Source of the DNA: Patiria miniata
Taxonomy: Eukaryota; Echinodermata; Asteroidea; Valvatida; Asterinidae
Direction of reading: 5' to 3'
Length of the DNA stretch: 64,000 nucleotides
Assembly: GCF_015706575.1 (NCBI RefSeq)
Contig: NW_024037076.1
Span: forward strand, 6,482,777 to 6,546,776
In this document: positions 13,201 through 51,605 of the stretch, piece by piece
Numbering within the stretch: the first letter of the stretch is position 1
How the letters are laid out: each line of letters opens with the position of its first letter
The notes under the pieces: model-generated
The model's database searches: none
Told to the model about the DNA's origin: nothing
Seen by the model: the letters and a program-made list of their open reading frames with translations, nothing else
Position numbers and translations under genes: made by a program

Positions 13201-16200
13201 TCTTGACTGTTTATGTTGACTATTTATTTGTTTAAAATAAATTTACCATCCGAGAAAAATGACGACTTCCATATATACCAAAACTTCTTCAGTTCAGGGA
13301 GATAACTTGATCATCCTCCTCTCCGGTCTCCGCAAAAAAGGACACTTTTAAAATTTGTAAAAAACTTCACCCCAGAATTTCCCTTAAATAAAACAATCTG
13401 CCTACGGAAAACTGTAATGGATATTTTTTTATGATAATGACATATTTCATAATGTAATATGACATCTAATATAATCTGACCTGGTGGGTAGTTGGGCATG
13501 GGTGGATACAGTAACATCTTGGCCGGGTTGTTGGAGTCTTCATCGGCCGTGACCCGGGCTTCAAATTGCCACGAGTTACAGTCGCCAGGCCTGCATGGGC
13601 ACAAGGAAAATCATGAGTCTTGTGCAGTAGATCTTGGTACATATTCTATTAAGTTGATATATTTGAAATGTTCCTATCTTTATCTGCCTATGACGGCAGA
13701 CCATTTCTCCTATACGTTGTTTGAGTTGGTGTCGGCACAGTGGCGGCACTGTGCCGACACAATGGTTGGAGCATCCATGATAAACCACTTTCAAAAGATT
13801 TGCGCTGCAAAAAAAGGGTTACTGTGTGAAGTATGTAATGCGTCTGTCTGTCGACTGTTTCTCTTTTGAGTAGGTGTCGGCACAGTGGTGGCACGGCATC
13901 GGCACTGTGCCGACACAATGATTGGAGCGTCCATAATGAGCCACTTTCAAAAGATTTGCGCTGCAAAAACAGGTTACTGGGTAAAAAAATGTGATGCGTC
14001 TTTCTGTCGACTGTTTCTCTTTTGAGTTGGTGTCGGCGCAGTGACGGCATCGGCACTGTGCCGACACGATTGTTGGAGCGTCTATAATGAGCCACTTTCA
14101 TAAGATTTGCAGTGCAAAAACAGGTTACTGTGTAAAACAAAATATGATGCGTCTTACTGTCGACTGTTTCTCTTTTGAGTTGGTGTCGGCACAATGGCGG
14201 CACGGCATCGCCACTGTGCAGACACAATGGTTGGAGCATCCATAATGAGCCACTTTCAAAATATTTGCGCTGCAAAAACAGGTTACTGGGTAAAAAATGT
14301 GATGCGTCTGTCTGTCGACTGTTTCTCTTTTTGAGTCGGTGTCGGCACAATGGCGGCACGGCATCGGCACTGTGCCGACACAATGGTTTGAGCGTCCACA
14401 ATGAGGTACTTTCAAAAGATTTGCGCTGCAAAAACAGGTTACTGGGTAAAAAATGTTCACTACCCCATGATATATCGGTAACCTTTTTCCAAACGTACCT
14501 GACCACTCTGTTGGTTTTCATTGAGACCGTGCCGTCCTCGCGTAGACCGTAGTGGGAGCGTCTCTGATACGGGTAGTGCGTCCGCTGAACCTGCGCTACC
14601 ACGAACCAGGTGCCCATAAACTAAAAAGTCCGAGCACAAAGAAAAATGAATAAATCATGAAATCATTGCTAAATCACGTAGCGGAGTAGTGGACATGTCT
14701 TCATTGTCGTCTTGCAGTTGCTCGCGTTTTGTATTGGGACATAATGGCGTTGGCATCAAGGTTTTTCAATGTACCTTTTCTTTGCTTTTTAATTTTTTTT
14801 TTAGGGGGGGAAGGGCACCCCAAGAAATACGTTTTCGACCTGAAAAGCTAGTTTGTAAAGCATGAAATAATTTGTTATAACCTTCATGAAAAGACAGCTG
14901 CAATATGGTAATTAAGGACGCCCGAAGCAATAGGTGTCTAATGCATCGCCTTCCATGAGAATGCACGTTACTTCTTCATGCATGGCGAATAGGTCGAGAA
15001 AATGATTTTGTACTTGTTTTCAAATTATAAATAAAAGTAACCTTGTGTCCATTTTCATCAGTACAGAACAGCTGTTAAGAGAAATCGTGGATTTTTTTTC
15101 ATTTGTGAGGAAGCTATTCATAAAATGATAATGGAAATGTTTGCTTCAGTAAAAATAGAAACGATGTAAAACAACTCACAATCGGCACCTAAATTTACTT
15201 TTCGAAATAAACGGGAATTCACGAACTAGTCACGTTTCTCTGGCAGTGACGCATCAAAGGTCATTTGCAGGGGGCATTGTGGTTCTCATTTTTAGAAGCG
15301 GACAGTCACTGGGCTTTCATCATAAGTCTCAGTTTCCATCATAAGAATGGTGCATGATAACCAACTTGTTGAAGTTTCAGCTCAGTTGATAATAGGCCTA
15401 TACCTTTCGAGAAAACACAAAACATATGCGCAAATGTTTGGGGTTTTGAACTGGATTCCGTTGCGAACGCACGTAAAACCCTGTGCCCGCGGGCACGCGC
15501 ACACATGACTGAAACCACTTTCAAGGCTTCAATTATTGTTTTCTTCCGAATGGTACCATTTCGACTAATAGGATTTTCTCTTCAAATCGGTAGGTATTCA
15601 AAGAAAACAAAACACACCTTAAAGATGGCTGCCGAATGCAATCGGCCTATAGGATCATATTGCTATCCATGCATTTTGTTCGTTTCCAATAATAAAGCCA
15701 CTTTACTTAAAATCCAAAGAAGAATGTTCAAAACCTAACCAGTTGAACTTTCAGCTCAGTGGATGTGACACTTTTCGAGATAACAGTGAAGAACCTTTTG
15801 AACGCGAAACACGATTTCGTCCATCATAGCACTCTTTTGTTACAAAAACATTGGAAATCATCTACATTTCTTCTAATTGACGGCAAACCAGACGCAATTT
15901 TTTCACGGGGTTTTAAAACCAGTACAAAGCTTTTTGATAATAAATTCAGTAGGTTACTTTTGGGATTAATGCCAATGATCTTATTATGCCTTTAAAAGTG
16001 TTCGTTCCAATGAAGACGGTACACGGTGCCCACAATACAAGCAACGTGCGTTACATAGTTCAGCCGCGTTATCAAGGGAATTGTCACTACTGACTTTTAG
16101 CGGGCCTGGATGTGGCCGTGATAAGTGATGGCATGCCCTATTGTTTGGCTCACGCGCCCAATTGCGAAATAGCATCCTATTGTTTGGCGTGACCCCTGAT

Positions 16201-17135
16201 ATGACTACGTCACCACAGGAAGGCAGGAGTAAAGGCCCATATCAATTGTTGAAAATATGACAACGGCTTTAAAAATTATCGTTTAGGTATTTAAACAATA
16301 AATCAAATGGAAAAAAGTAAACAGTGATACAGCACCTTTTGGGAGAAAAACAAATTTTGTTTTATGACATGAAGGCTAGGCCTTGCCTATATATGTACAA
16401 TGCTAAACCATCCTTCATCCAGGAGATTGTTGGCTTTTTTTCTGGATTTTTATATTCAACAGTAACACACTTCGAGTCCAGTCCGAGGTTATGATGTGTG
16501 TGCCCTTGAGCAAGGCGCTTGTCACTCGCTGCTTCTCCCCACCCAGGAGTGAATGGGTACCTGTGAGGGCAGAGATGGTTACTGTGAGAGGTGGAAATGG
16601 CTGCATGCCTACCGGCCGTGCATGCTCCCCAGGGAGTTGAGAAGGTTTCAGGAGTGTTTGCCCATTGAACAGGGGTAATAATAATTGTAAAGCGCTTTGA
16701 TACCCCCGTTTAAAAAGCGCTATATAATATGCCTGTTATTATATGGAATCACAACTTGTTAGTTCGGTGCCCCTAATTAGTTTTTTTTTTGGCTGCAAAA
16801 AGGTCTGACCCCACTTAATTGAAGTAGCAAGCTTGGGAGATAGGCAGTGAAAGATAGGTAGCAATTATAATGATGAAATAGATCATGAGATATTTTGTCA
16901 ATGTTCACTATTAAAAGACAAATTATACTTAAAACGGCGAAAATGCCAAGCTTTTCAAAAGTTGCACATTTCGGTAGCTCAAGAGATCCAGTGATCCACT
17001 CACCCTTTCCAGTGAGAAGTCCTCTTGAAGTTGGAAGTCATCGATGTGGCACGTCCTCTCAGAACTGAACGGCGTAGGAACACAAGACACCCAGGCCACA
17101 CAAGCGGCCAAAACCAACAGTCTCACAGCCACCAT
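974..17135 (-). CDS. Secreted double-lipocalin / antistasin / thyroglobulin type-1 mosaic protein (15 coding exons, complete)
   Basis: Exons in transcript order: 17135-17004, 14620-14499, 13590-13481, 12957-12742, 9291-9224, 9029-8887, 8651-8536, 6971-6762, 5940-5893, 5613-5500, 5215-5099, 4648-4538, 3282-3134, 2492-2369, 1200-974 (TAG stop). All introns are GT-AG and every phase is compatible, giving 2007 nt or 668 residues. Residues 1 to about 18 form a hydrophobic signal peptide. Lipocalin 1 (about 33-190) has FMGTW at 45-49 and TDY at 129-131. Lipocalin 2 (about 205-370) has FLGEW at 217-221 and TDY at 310-312. A Cys-rich module (389-426), a linker, an antistasin-like module (466-502) and two thyroglobulin type-1 domains (CWCVD at 560-564 and 644-648) follow. 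The start has A at -3 and G at +4. Lipocalins carry small hydrophobic ligands, and the C-terminal modules occur in extracellular proteins, often protease inhibitors. Function as an extracellular carrier or inhibitor is inferred. I do not know a named orthologue. UTRs were not determined. Confidence 0.9.
1996..2039. repeat. Two-copy 22-bp direct repeat
   Basis: The block CTGGCCAAAAGTACAGAG followed by (G/C)AAGT occurs twice in tandem inside the last intron of the lipocalin gene. Confidence 0.6.
2369..3282 (-). other. Thyroglobulin type-1 domain A (exons 3282-3134 and 2492-2369)
   Basis: The first exon provides the conserved first Cys helix (LVSCLHQAK), a second Cys and the FTP turn. The second begins with IQC and continues with CWCVD, then DGTKPDC. 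A phase-0 intron splits the domain just before its QC motif. Thyroglobulin type-1 domains commonly inhibit cysteine or other proteases or bind growth factors. Confidence 0.88.
3796..3814. repeat. Poly-C run
   Basis: Uninterrupted run of 19 C in lipocalin-gene intron 12, followed by a C-rich stretch and an A run. Similar runs recur in the window, for example 35250-35268. Confidence 0.9.
4538..4648 (-). other. Antistasin-like module exon
   Basis: A 111-bp exon of 1-1 phase encodes a compact six-Cys module: GCDEKIICKIYCEYGF, then DENNCDICQCAEEP. The CxIxC ending after an xGF turn is typical of antistasin-family repeats, which inhibit serine proteases in leeches and other invertebrates. It is preceded by a 117-bp exon (5215-5099) that encodes a Pro-rich linker without cysteines. 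Confidence 0.8.
5500..5613 (-). other. Short Cys-rich module exon (papilin-like pattern)
   Basis: A 114-bp exon with symmetric 1-1 phase encodes a small module containing GCDPATAKYGCC and then GPNYRGCP. The pattern C-x(7)-YGCC-x(11)-GPNxxGCP resembles a short cysteine motif I associate with papilin and related extracellular matrix proteins; that family link is from memory and tentative. The preceding 48-bp exon (5940-5893) encodes a short linker with a potential N-glycosylation site (NET). Confidence 0.65.
6370..6527. repeat. Head-to-head pair of tRNA-like sequences (inverted repeat)
   Basis: Two tRNA-like segments face in opposite directions with about 14 bases between them. The plus-strand copy (from about 6454) has a box-A-like TAGCTTAGTTGGTAGAGC, a 5-bp anticodon-like stem CCGGA/TCCGG and a box-B-like AGGTTTAAACCC. 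The minus-strand copy (to about 6439) has GTAGCTCAGTTGGTAGAGC and AGGTTCAAATGCC. Loop bases depart from functional tRNA rules, so these are tRNA-derived repeats rather than working genes. Confidence 0.75.
6762..9291 (-). other. Lipocalin domain 2 exons (9291-9224, 9029-8887, 8651-8536, 6971-6762)
   Basis: A second complete lipocalin unit. The 68-bp exon encodes a linker ending FQLQKDFIIEK, nearly the same as the residues before domain 1. The next exon opens with FLGEWYEVAHTRM. The third carries DGRC and a Pro-rich strand region. The last carries YWILSTDYTSYAVTYSC and the C-terminal helix. Intron phases (0, 2, 1, 1) match those around domain 1 exactly, so this is an internal duplication within one gene. 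A hAT-type MITE lies just upstream of the first of these exons. Confidence 0.88.
9418..9738. mobile_element. hAT-type MITE with exact 8-bp target duplication
   Basis: Ends CAAGGGCGGATCCAG and CTGGATCCGCCCTTG form 15-bp perfect inverted repeats. The element is flanked on both sides by CCCGTACC (9410-9417 and 9739-9746), an 8-bp target-site duplication as expected for the hAT superfamily. At 321 bp it lacks a transposase. Reading frames across it are products of the inverted repeat and homopolymers. It sits in lipocalin-gene intron 4, about 130 bp upstream of exon 5. Confidence 0.88.
10059..10309 (+). repeat. Dispersed repeat, copy A
   Basis: Aligns over most of its length with the reverse complement of 17888-18172. 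Shared blocks include AACTTGAGGGTTTGT, TGAACAGGACTG, GAAATTGGGCC and GACTACTTTT. Both copies contain similar short reading frames with several mismatches and no recognised protein. Probably an old transposable element in lipocalin-gene intron 4. Confidence 0.7.
12527..12605 (+). repeat. tRNA-like repeat head
   Basis: Contains GCCCGGTGGT followed by a box-A-like stretch, a 7-bp stem CGTCTGC/GCAGACG, and the box-B-like GGGGTTTCAGTCCC. It shares GCCCGGTGGT, TGGTAA, CGTCTGCA and AGTAAGC with a minus-strand copy near 46595-46646, so it is probably a tRNA-derived SINE head rather than a functional tRNA. Confidence 0.55.
12742..14620 (-). other. Lipocalin domain 1 exons (14620-14499, 13590-13481, 12957-12742)
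   Basis: Together with the end of exon 1 (FQLQEDFSLER), these three exons encode an apolipoprotein-D-like lipocalin. The GxW signature sits at the very start of the first exon, just after a phase-0 intron. The second exon supplies RPGDC and a strand-forming stretch. The third carries YWVVSTDYTSYALVYSC, the second lipocalin signature region, followed by an Arg-containing helix and a Cys that could pair as in ApoD. The intron between the first two exons contains a hairpin minisatellite. Confidence 0.88.
13680..14455. repeat. Hairpin-bearing tandem array, about five units of 145-157 bp
   Basis: Units begin near 13729, 13874, 14030, 14183 and 14339. Each contains GTGTCGGCACAGTG and, after a short spacer, its reverse complement CACTGTGCCGACAC, followed by a conserved segment with TTTGCGCTGCAAAAA and GTCGACTGTTTCTC. 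In the first unit the stem is perfect with only four loop bases (13729-13760). The array lies in lipocalin-gene intron 2 and keeps a reading frame open for hundreds of bases on the minus strand, a false extension of exon 2. Confidence 0.9.
16450..16745 (+). mobile_element. SINE-like element (3' tail family)
   Basis: Contains GAGCAAGGCGCTTGTCACTC, GTGAATGGGTACCTGTGAGG and an end GTAAAGCGCTTTGATACC...AAGCGCTATATAA. The same order of blocks occurs at 40150-40445. Together they look like one SINE family with a conserved 3' tail. It lies in lipocalin-gene intron 1. Confidence 0.7.
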
Positions 17136-17887
17136 TGTTTCTCTATAATGAATTGAATCAATAGTTAAGCTGGGCTGTAATTATTTCTATTGAATCAAGT
17201 TCTGTTCGCATCCAACGAGCATGGAGTAAAATTACTTGAAATCCAAGCCGTGCGATTTTCGGTGGGGGTTAACGGGTATGCCCATACGAAGTGGACTAAG
17301 AATCGTTTTCTGAATATCTGCTGTGAGGGCAAAAGACTGAGTCATGCGACCAGGGTGAAACCACTGCACTGGGGGAATTATGTATTTATCATAGTAAGTT
17401 TCAGGGTATAATCAAACCCATAGCACAGAAACCTTTGCCCATTATTGTTCATGCGGGGACCGCGAGCCTAGTTTTCCGTTCGTCCTTGCCCGGCATGCCA
17501 AGCTCGCATCAAGTTGGGCCTTTTCATTCTATTGTTATGTCATGCATTAATTGTGTCCCTGATATTGAGTCTTATCGTAATGTCAATGCATGATACTAGA
17601 ATTCGGGCAAAGTTCAAGTTCAAAGAAAAGTTCGCATTTGCTGTTGAAGCATGCCTGGAGCCCTGGACCGGGAATCGGTGACGTATGGGAGAGAGGGCAA
17701 TGTCCTGTCTCTGGTGATTATGACCTGTTGTTATGGTTGCACGGACCGGTAAACTGCTAAAGATTGCCGTACGTGCCACCCAGTTCCGAAATTCAGGAAA
17801 AATACTCGCAACTCTCCAATGTGTTTGAGACACACATCAAGTTAAAGCTTATGTCATCATCGTTCATTTTCTGCTCATTTTTTTGTT

Positions 17888-18172
17888 GGGGGGGGGGATT
17901 AACCAATGACTTTTGGGGGAAAATTTCATCCAATCGTAAAAAGTAGTCCTGTAGCACATCGCCATTTTGAAAAATGATACCTGCGCTCCATTGCAACATA
18001 GAGCAATTATAAGGCCCAATTTCATCCGAATTTCACAGAAATTCACGAGTTTGCAGTCCTGTTCATGGCTTCCAACCTTTTTTGTTGTTGTTACAAACCC
18101 TCAAGTTCAGTGCCCACAAAATGCTCTTATACCGGAGAATTTGTGGGCCTGCAAAATAATCGTGATTTAGCC
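17888..18172 (-). repeat. Dispersed repeat, copy B (inverted relative to 10059-10309)
   Basis: Reverse-complement match to 10059-10309. Located in the spacer between the lipocalin gene and WDR31, about 0.75 kb upstream of the lipocalin start codon. Confidence 0.7.
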
Positions 18173-18449
18173 GGTGTAAGCAATTTCGGCCTATTTACTG
18201 GCTGCACCCCTAGCCCTAGGCGTGTGCGTAATGCCAAACAAACTACTGCCCGCTGTGGTAAACTATGACAGCATAGTACGACATCGTTAAAACAGTGTAC
18301 ACATATTTTACAGAGCATCATCATGCAGCTCTTTTTTTTCTTGTCCTTTTTTGATGGATTCTGACCTGAGTGTTTGTGAGTTGAACTTCACTGGGCATGA
18401 AAAGATGCAGTGATACATTCATTACCCAACATATTTAGAGTGGGGTCTA

Positions 18450-18890
18450 TATAGGGTGGTCCCCCCAAAACAAACACGGAACGGCACACTTCCACTACCT
18501 TGAGACTCAAACCCCCTGTGCCAATTGATGGAGAATACTTTTAGAATTATGATACCAAAATATCCCGATTCGGTCATGTAGTTTCTGCTGCAGAATTTTG
18601 TGAAGCATACTTCTTTCATGTGGGTGCCATTATTACATAACAATCCCTCTATAAATTACAATGTAAGTCAAATTCCCGGCCGCGGTTTGGTAATTCATCG
18701 GGACCAAAATGACCCCCACCTTGCTTCACAAAATAGGCTCTAGAACAAAAATTACTGGATCGAATCGGGCGATTTTGGCTTCATTTTTCTTCTACAAAGA
18801 TTCTCCATGCATTGGTATAATATGTGGTTTGAGTTTCAGGGTAGTGGAAGTATGCCATTCCGTTTTATGCAGGGGGAACTAAGTTAGGGG
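18450..18890. mobile_element. Long inverted-repeat element
   Basis: The left arm (from about 18450: AACGGCACACTTCCACTACC and following) aligns with the reverse complement of the right arm (to about 18890) over some 180 bases with scattered mismatches. The arms are separated by a short centre containing CCGGCCGCGG. No clear target duplication was resolved. A fold-back or MITE-like element is likely. Confidence 0.65.
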
Positions 18891-18954
18891 GCCAATTTCT
18901 GGAGGGAGAACTCAATGCATTTAAACAATAAAAATTTCATTTTTGCCTGTGGGA

Positions 18955-19025
18955 GGGGGGGGGGGGGTACCGCGAATAAAGACCTCGACAGGGGCTGTGT
19001 GGGGATGTCCCCCCCCCCCCCCCCC
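18955..19025. repeat. Poly-G run facing a poly-C run
   Basis: Thirteen G (18955-18967) and seventeen C (19009-19025) are 41 bases apart and could pair as a G:C hairpin. The stretch lies about 0.7 kb upstream of the WDR31 start codon. Confidence 0.8.
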
Positions 19026-19735
19026 AGCCCCCCTCCTTCGTTACACCGGGGCTGTGCACAAACAATCCAATTACATTGTAATTACTCTGACTTTTTCTTA
19101 ATTAAAAAAGAAGAAGACAATTGGAATTTTAAGTAATGAAATTAAAAACCGATAAATGCCCCCTCCCCCATTCGTGTTGCCAGATTGTTTTGATTTTAAA
19201 AACTTGCATTTTACAAGGTTGAAGATGCGCATGAAAAAGGTGTGTTCTTGCCACGATCCCCGCACTCTTGCCGAGAGAGGGCGCTCGAGTTGCAAACACT
19301 TTGCCGGAAAAAGTTGGTCTGGCACCATGGTTTCCTTGCGCTCGTTACTGACCGAAATTACCAACAAAGCAACGGGTGCCTGACTGATGCTCTCGACTAG
19401 CTCGCCAAGCGCGCTAGTTTCTTAGTTTCTCCGGTCTATGCATCGCGTGGACGGTTCATTTGGAGCTGTCGCATAAAATTCCTGGCACGCCAACAAAGTT
19501 GTAGCTGTCAAGCAGCTGATAAGGTGGCTGTCTCCAAGTTGTATTAATTATTTGTTTCTTATTTCTGAGCTGTCTCTCATATAATGGAATCGTACTAGCC
19601 TACAACAAGTCGTACATACTCGTACTCGTCAACTCGTGACAGTGTGCTGTAGTTGTTGTTGGCCGAGTAGTCACAGAGCCAGGGAAGGCTTCAGCCTAGG
19701 CTCAGCCTCATATACTCAGTCGAATCATCACGATC

Positions 19736-49030
<29,295 letters not shown>

Positions 49031-50321
49031 CCTTCCATGGCAACCACTCGGGTAGCCAGGGCCTCGCCTGTGGTCAAGAGTACTATTGGCATTAGCCTTG
49101 TAGGCTGTTGTTGGGAGTCAGGATACTAGCTGAGCTTATTAAGCTGGTTGCCGAGAAACACCACTGATTGTATCATAGCACAATGGAGCTGGTACTCGTG
49201 TTCATCAGTCACTGTAGAAATATACTGTCTGTGCATGCACGCTTGCAATGTACTTGACTATTCACCTTGCCAATGCCGATTTTGGTCGATTGCCCAAAAT
49301 GTCAGAATGATGAGGACCCACCAGAACTTGTTTATACCCTTACAAAATGTCCCTGGGCATATATTCAAACAGGGGTTAAGTTAATAATTCCTTGCTAACC
49401 TGTTAACTTGCTAGGATGAGGATTATAAGCAGAGTCATGAAGTCTGGGTCTGGTCGCTGACATTTGACCAGTCGTCCTGTTTTTGCAAAGCAGGAGCTTT
49501 TGAGCGCAGCAAATTTGGAGCATCTCTTTAAGAATCAGCCCTGCAGGCAATCTGCCTCCTGTGCATTGAGGCTCAGCTGCCTGGCAGCTATCACAGATTC
49601 CTTGCTGTTTAGATGCTAGGGTATGATAAGGAATTCACAGTTGTAGTAAACAGGGTCCTAGTGTTCCGATATTTTGCTAATTTTTCAAAACATATCCTTA
49701 ACTCGAGCAGTGCCATAAAATAGATGAAGTGTTATCAAAACGGGATAAGGTCTTCATTCGACATTTTCTGGCAGATTTTGACATCCTTACCAAGGTGAGT
49801 GGTGGTCAAGTCATCCAAGTTTTAAATTAAGTAGGGACAGGAAAAGCTGGTCACATGATCATACAATGTGTTTCCTTTTTCTCAAGTGACTCTATGAACA
49901 AGTAACTATCCCCCTTATCAAAGAGAGAGATATGATGGGCATTTGAACACCCTTGCTATACCGCGGGCACAGCATCCATGCAAAGATATACTCGGGTGAA
50001 AATTGGTCATGCATACTCCACAGCATATGCATGCAAACCAGCGCATGTACAGGGCCTGCATAGTGGAGCTGTTGTAAGCGATCACCCAGTGCAGTCTACA
50101 TTTCTGCTCTCTGTCCACATGGACACTGATGGCGCTTTGAGACCATTTACAAGAGCCCCAATAGACCTTTAATCATGCTGTCACCATTTCAGTCATGTTC
50201 CCTGTAACTAATAACATTAACAGTACTGAATGATAATTTTTTTGTGCAAAAAGGAACCAGACTATTTTTCCTTTCGGCCTCGCTTATTTGGTTACGTTAA
50301 TTTGAATGGGAACAAATCAAG

Positions 50322-51333
50322 CAGAGATGAAACTGGCATATGGCAAAAAAATCGGAAAAAAGGCCGAACAAAAATATGTGTCCGAAATCTGGGCCGCGCT
50401 GCAGTTACACACATGTACATGCATGTACATGCATGTACAATACACTTCATGCCCAATTTCGGGACACCAACTCCTGCTTTATTTTCGATTCAAACAAAAT
50501 TTTACGGTGAAAAAAAAAATGGTCAGTGTTTTCATTGCATAAATCGCCTAAATTATGGTTAGAGTAATGGAGTCATCAACAGAGAAGTTCACTTCTTACT
50601 TGAGAAAGTCGAGGAAAAAGTCTGAAAGACAAGGGCACCATTCATGGTGCTTCAATCATGTCCATAATTCAACCACACAACTCCACTACTCCACTGGCAT
50701 TCGTCCGTGGGGAAAAATCAGGCATTATCATCTTTCTCTTCTAACAAATGCCAGTGAAATGTTTCGCTAATGCTCTCTTCACTATCCTCGAGATAATCAT
50801 CATGATTTTTAAAGCATTGCATTTTGTACAACTAAACCTGAAACCTCCAAAAATCGCACAACATAATGATTTTATCCACTGGATCATTCACAAGGCTACC
50901 CGTTCCCGACCGGCCATGTGCTAGCAGCCGGACGGTACGGTGCGGTACGTACACTGGTACCATTGCATATCATCTTTGTAGATATGCACGCGCGTGCGAC
51001 ACAGTGATTTTTTCATGTCACCTGTCAATGTTTAACCTTTTGTCCAGCCGGAAAAGGCTCCTATCAGTGTTATGGCCTGTGTTTCTACCGTTGAACACTC
51101 GAATAACGACTGGTGAAAGAGATTAAAACTACATTCGCGATGATTTTAATGTGCCATTTCCATCGACTTTTCATCGACTTTTCTTCGAAATTATGATTGA
51201 AATAAAATGACATTTTGTAAAAAAATCGTTACAAAATAAAATTTTGTGGGACACATTGTAAGAAAATCGGAAATTTCGTTAGAAAATTTAAAAAGTCGGA
51301 TTTCCGATTAAAATGTGAAAAGTTTCATCTCTG
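50322..51333. mobile_element. hAT-like non-autonomous element
   Basis: Terminal CAGAGATGAAAC and GTTTCATCTCTG are 12-bp perfect inverted repeats, and ATCAAG directly flanks both ends (50316-50321 and 51334-51339). A CAGAGATG start is typical of hAT ends, but the visible duplication is 6 bp rather than the usual 8. The arms continue with AAATCGGAAA-type sequence. Size is 1012 bp with no transposase. Confidence 0.7.
50406..50440. repeat. ACATGTACATGC microsatellite
   Basis: Alternating ACATGTACATGC units form a local palindromic run inside the hAT-like element. Confidence 0.75.
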
Positions 51334-51464
51334 ATCAAGATGGCCGCAACATGAAAATGGTGTATGGAAGGGACACACTGTGTGCGTGTGTTGGTTCATG
51401 TGCGTATGGTGCCAAGTATGCACAAGTCATTTGATTTTTGATGTACTGGTACACGGTACACAGA

Positions 51465-51605
51465 CCCGTAGCATCTTTGCGTGAGCGTCAGGCGTCAGTG
51501 GCAATATGTGTTGGAATGTCTCTCCCAGTGGTCTTCCTCAACCCTCTTCTTTGTAACCGTTGAGGGGGTACCGGTACTAACGCACGGAGTCCGTAGAGCA
51601 AATTT
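51465..51605 (+). repeat. 130-bp dispersed repeat, copy 3
   Basis: Contains AGCATCTTTGCGTGAGCGTC, GTCTCTCCCAGTGGTCTTCC, AACCGTTGAGGGGGTACCGG and GCACGGAGTCCGTAG. It lies in the WDR31-COQ4 spacer. Confidence 0.65.

Larger units (their letters stand above)
17136..19735. other. Divergent spacer between the lipocalin gene and WDR31
   Basis: Holds both promoters by position, but no clear TATA box or other core element was identified. It contains the dispersed repeat at 17888-18172, the inverted-repeat element at about 18450-18890 and the poly-G/poly-C pair at 18955-19025. The stretch 19240-19735 looks free of repeats and may hold the WDR31 promoter and 5' UTR. No coding sequence is supported. Confidence 0.6.

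Noticed and set aside
13688..14617. Minus-strand 309-codon open frame
   Set aside because: Only its first 41 codons or so are real (lipocalin exon 2). The rest is translated hairpin minisatellite; a GT donor at 14498 ends the exon, and the following exon at 13590 fits in frame.
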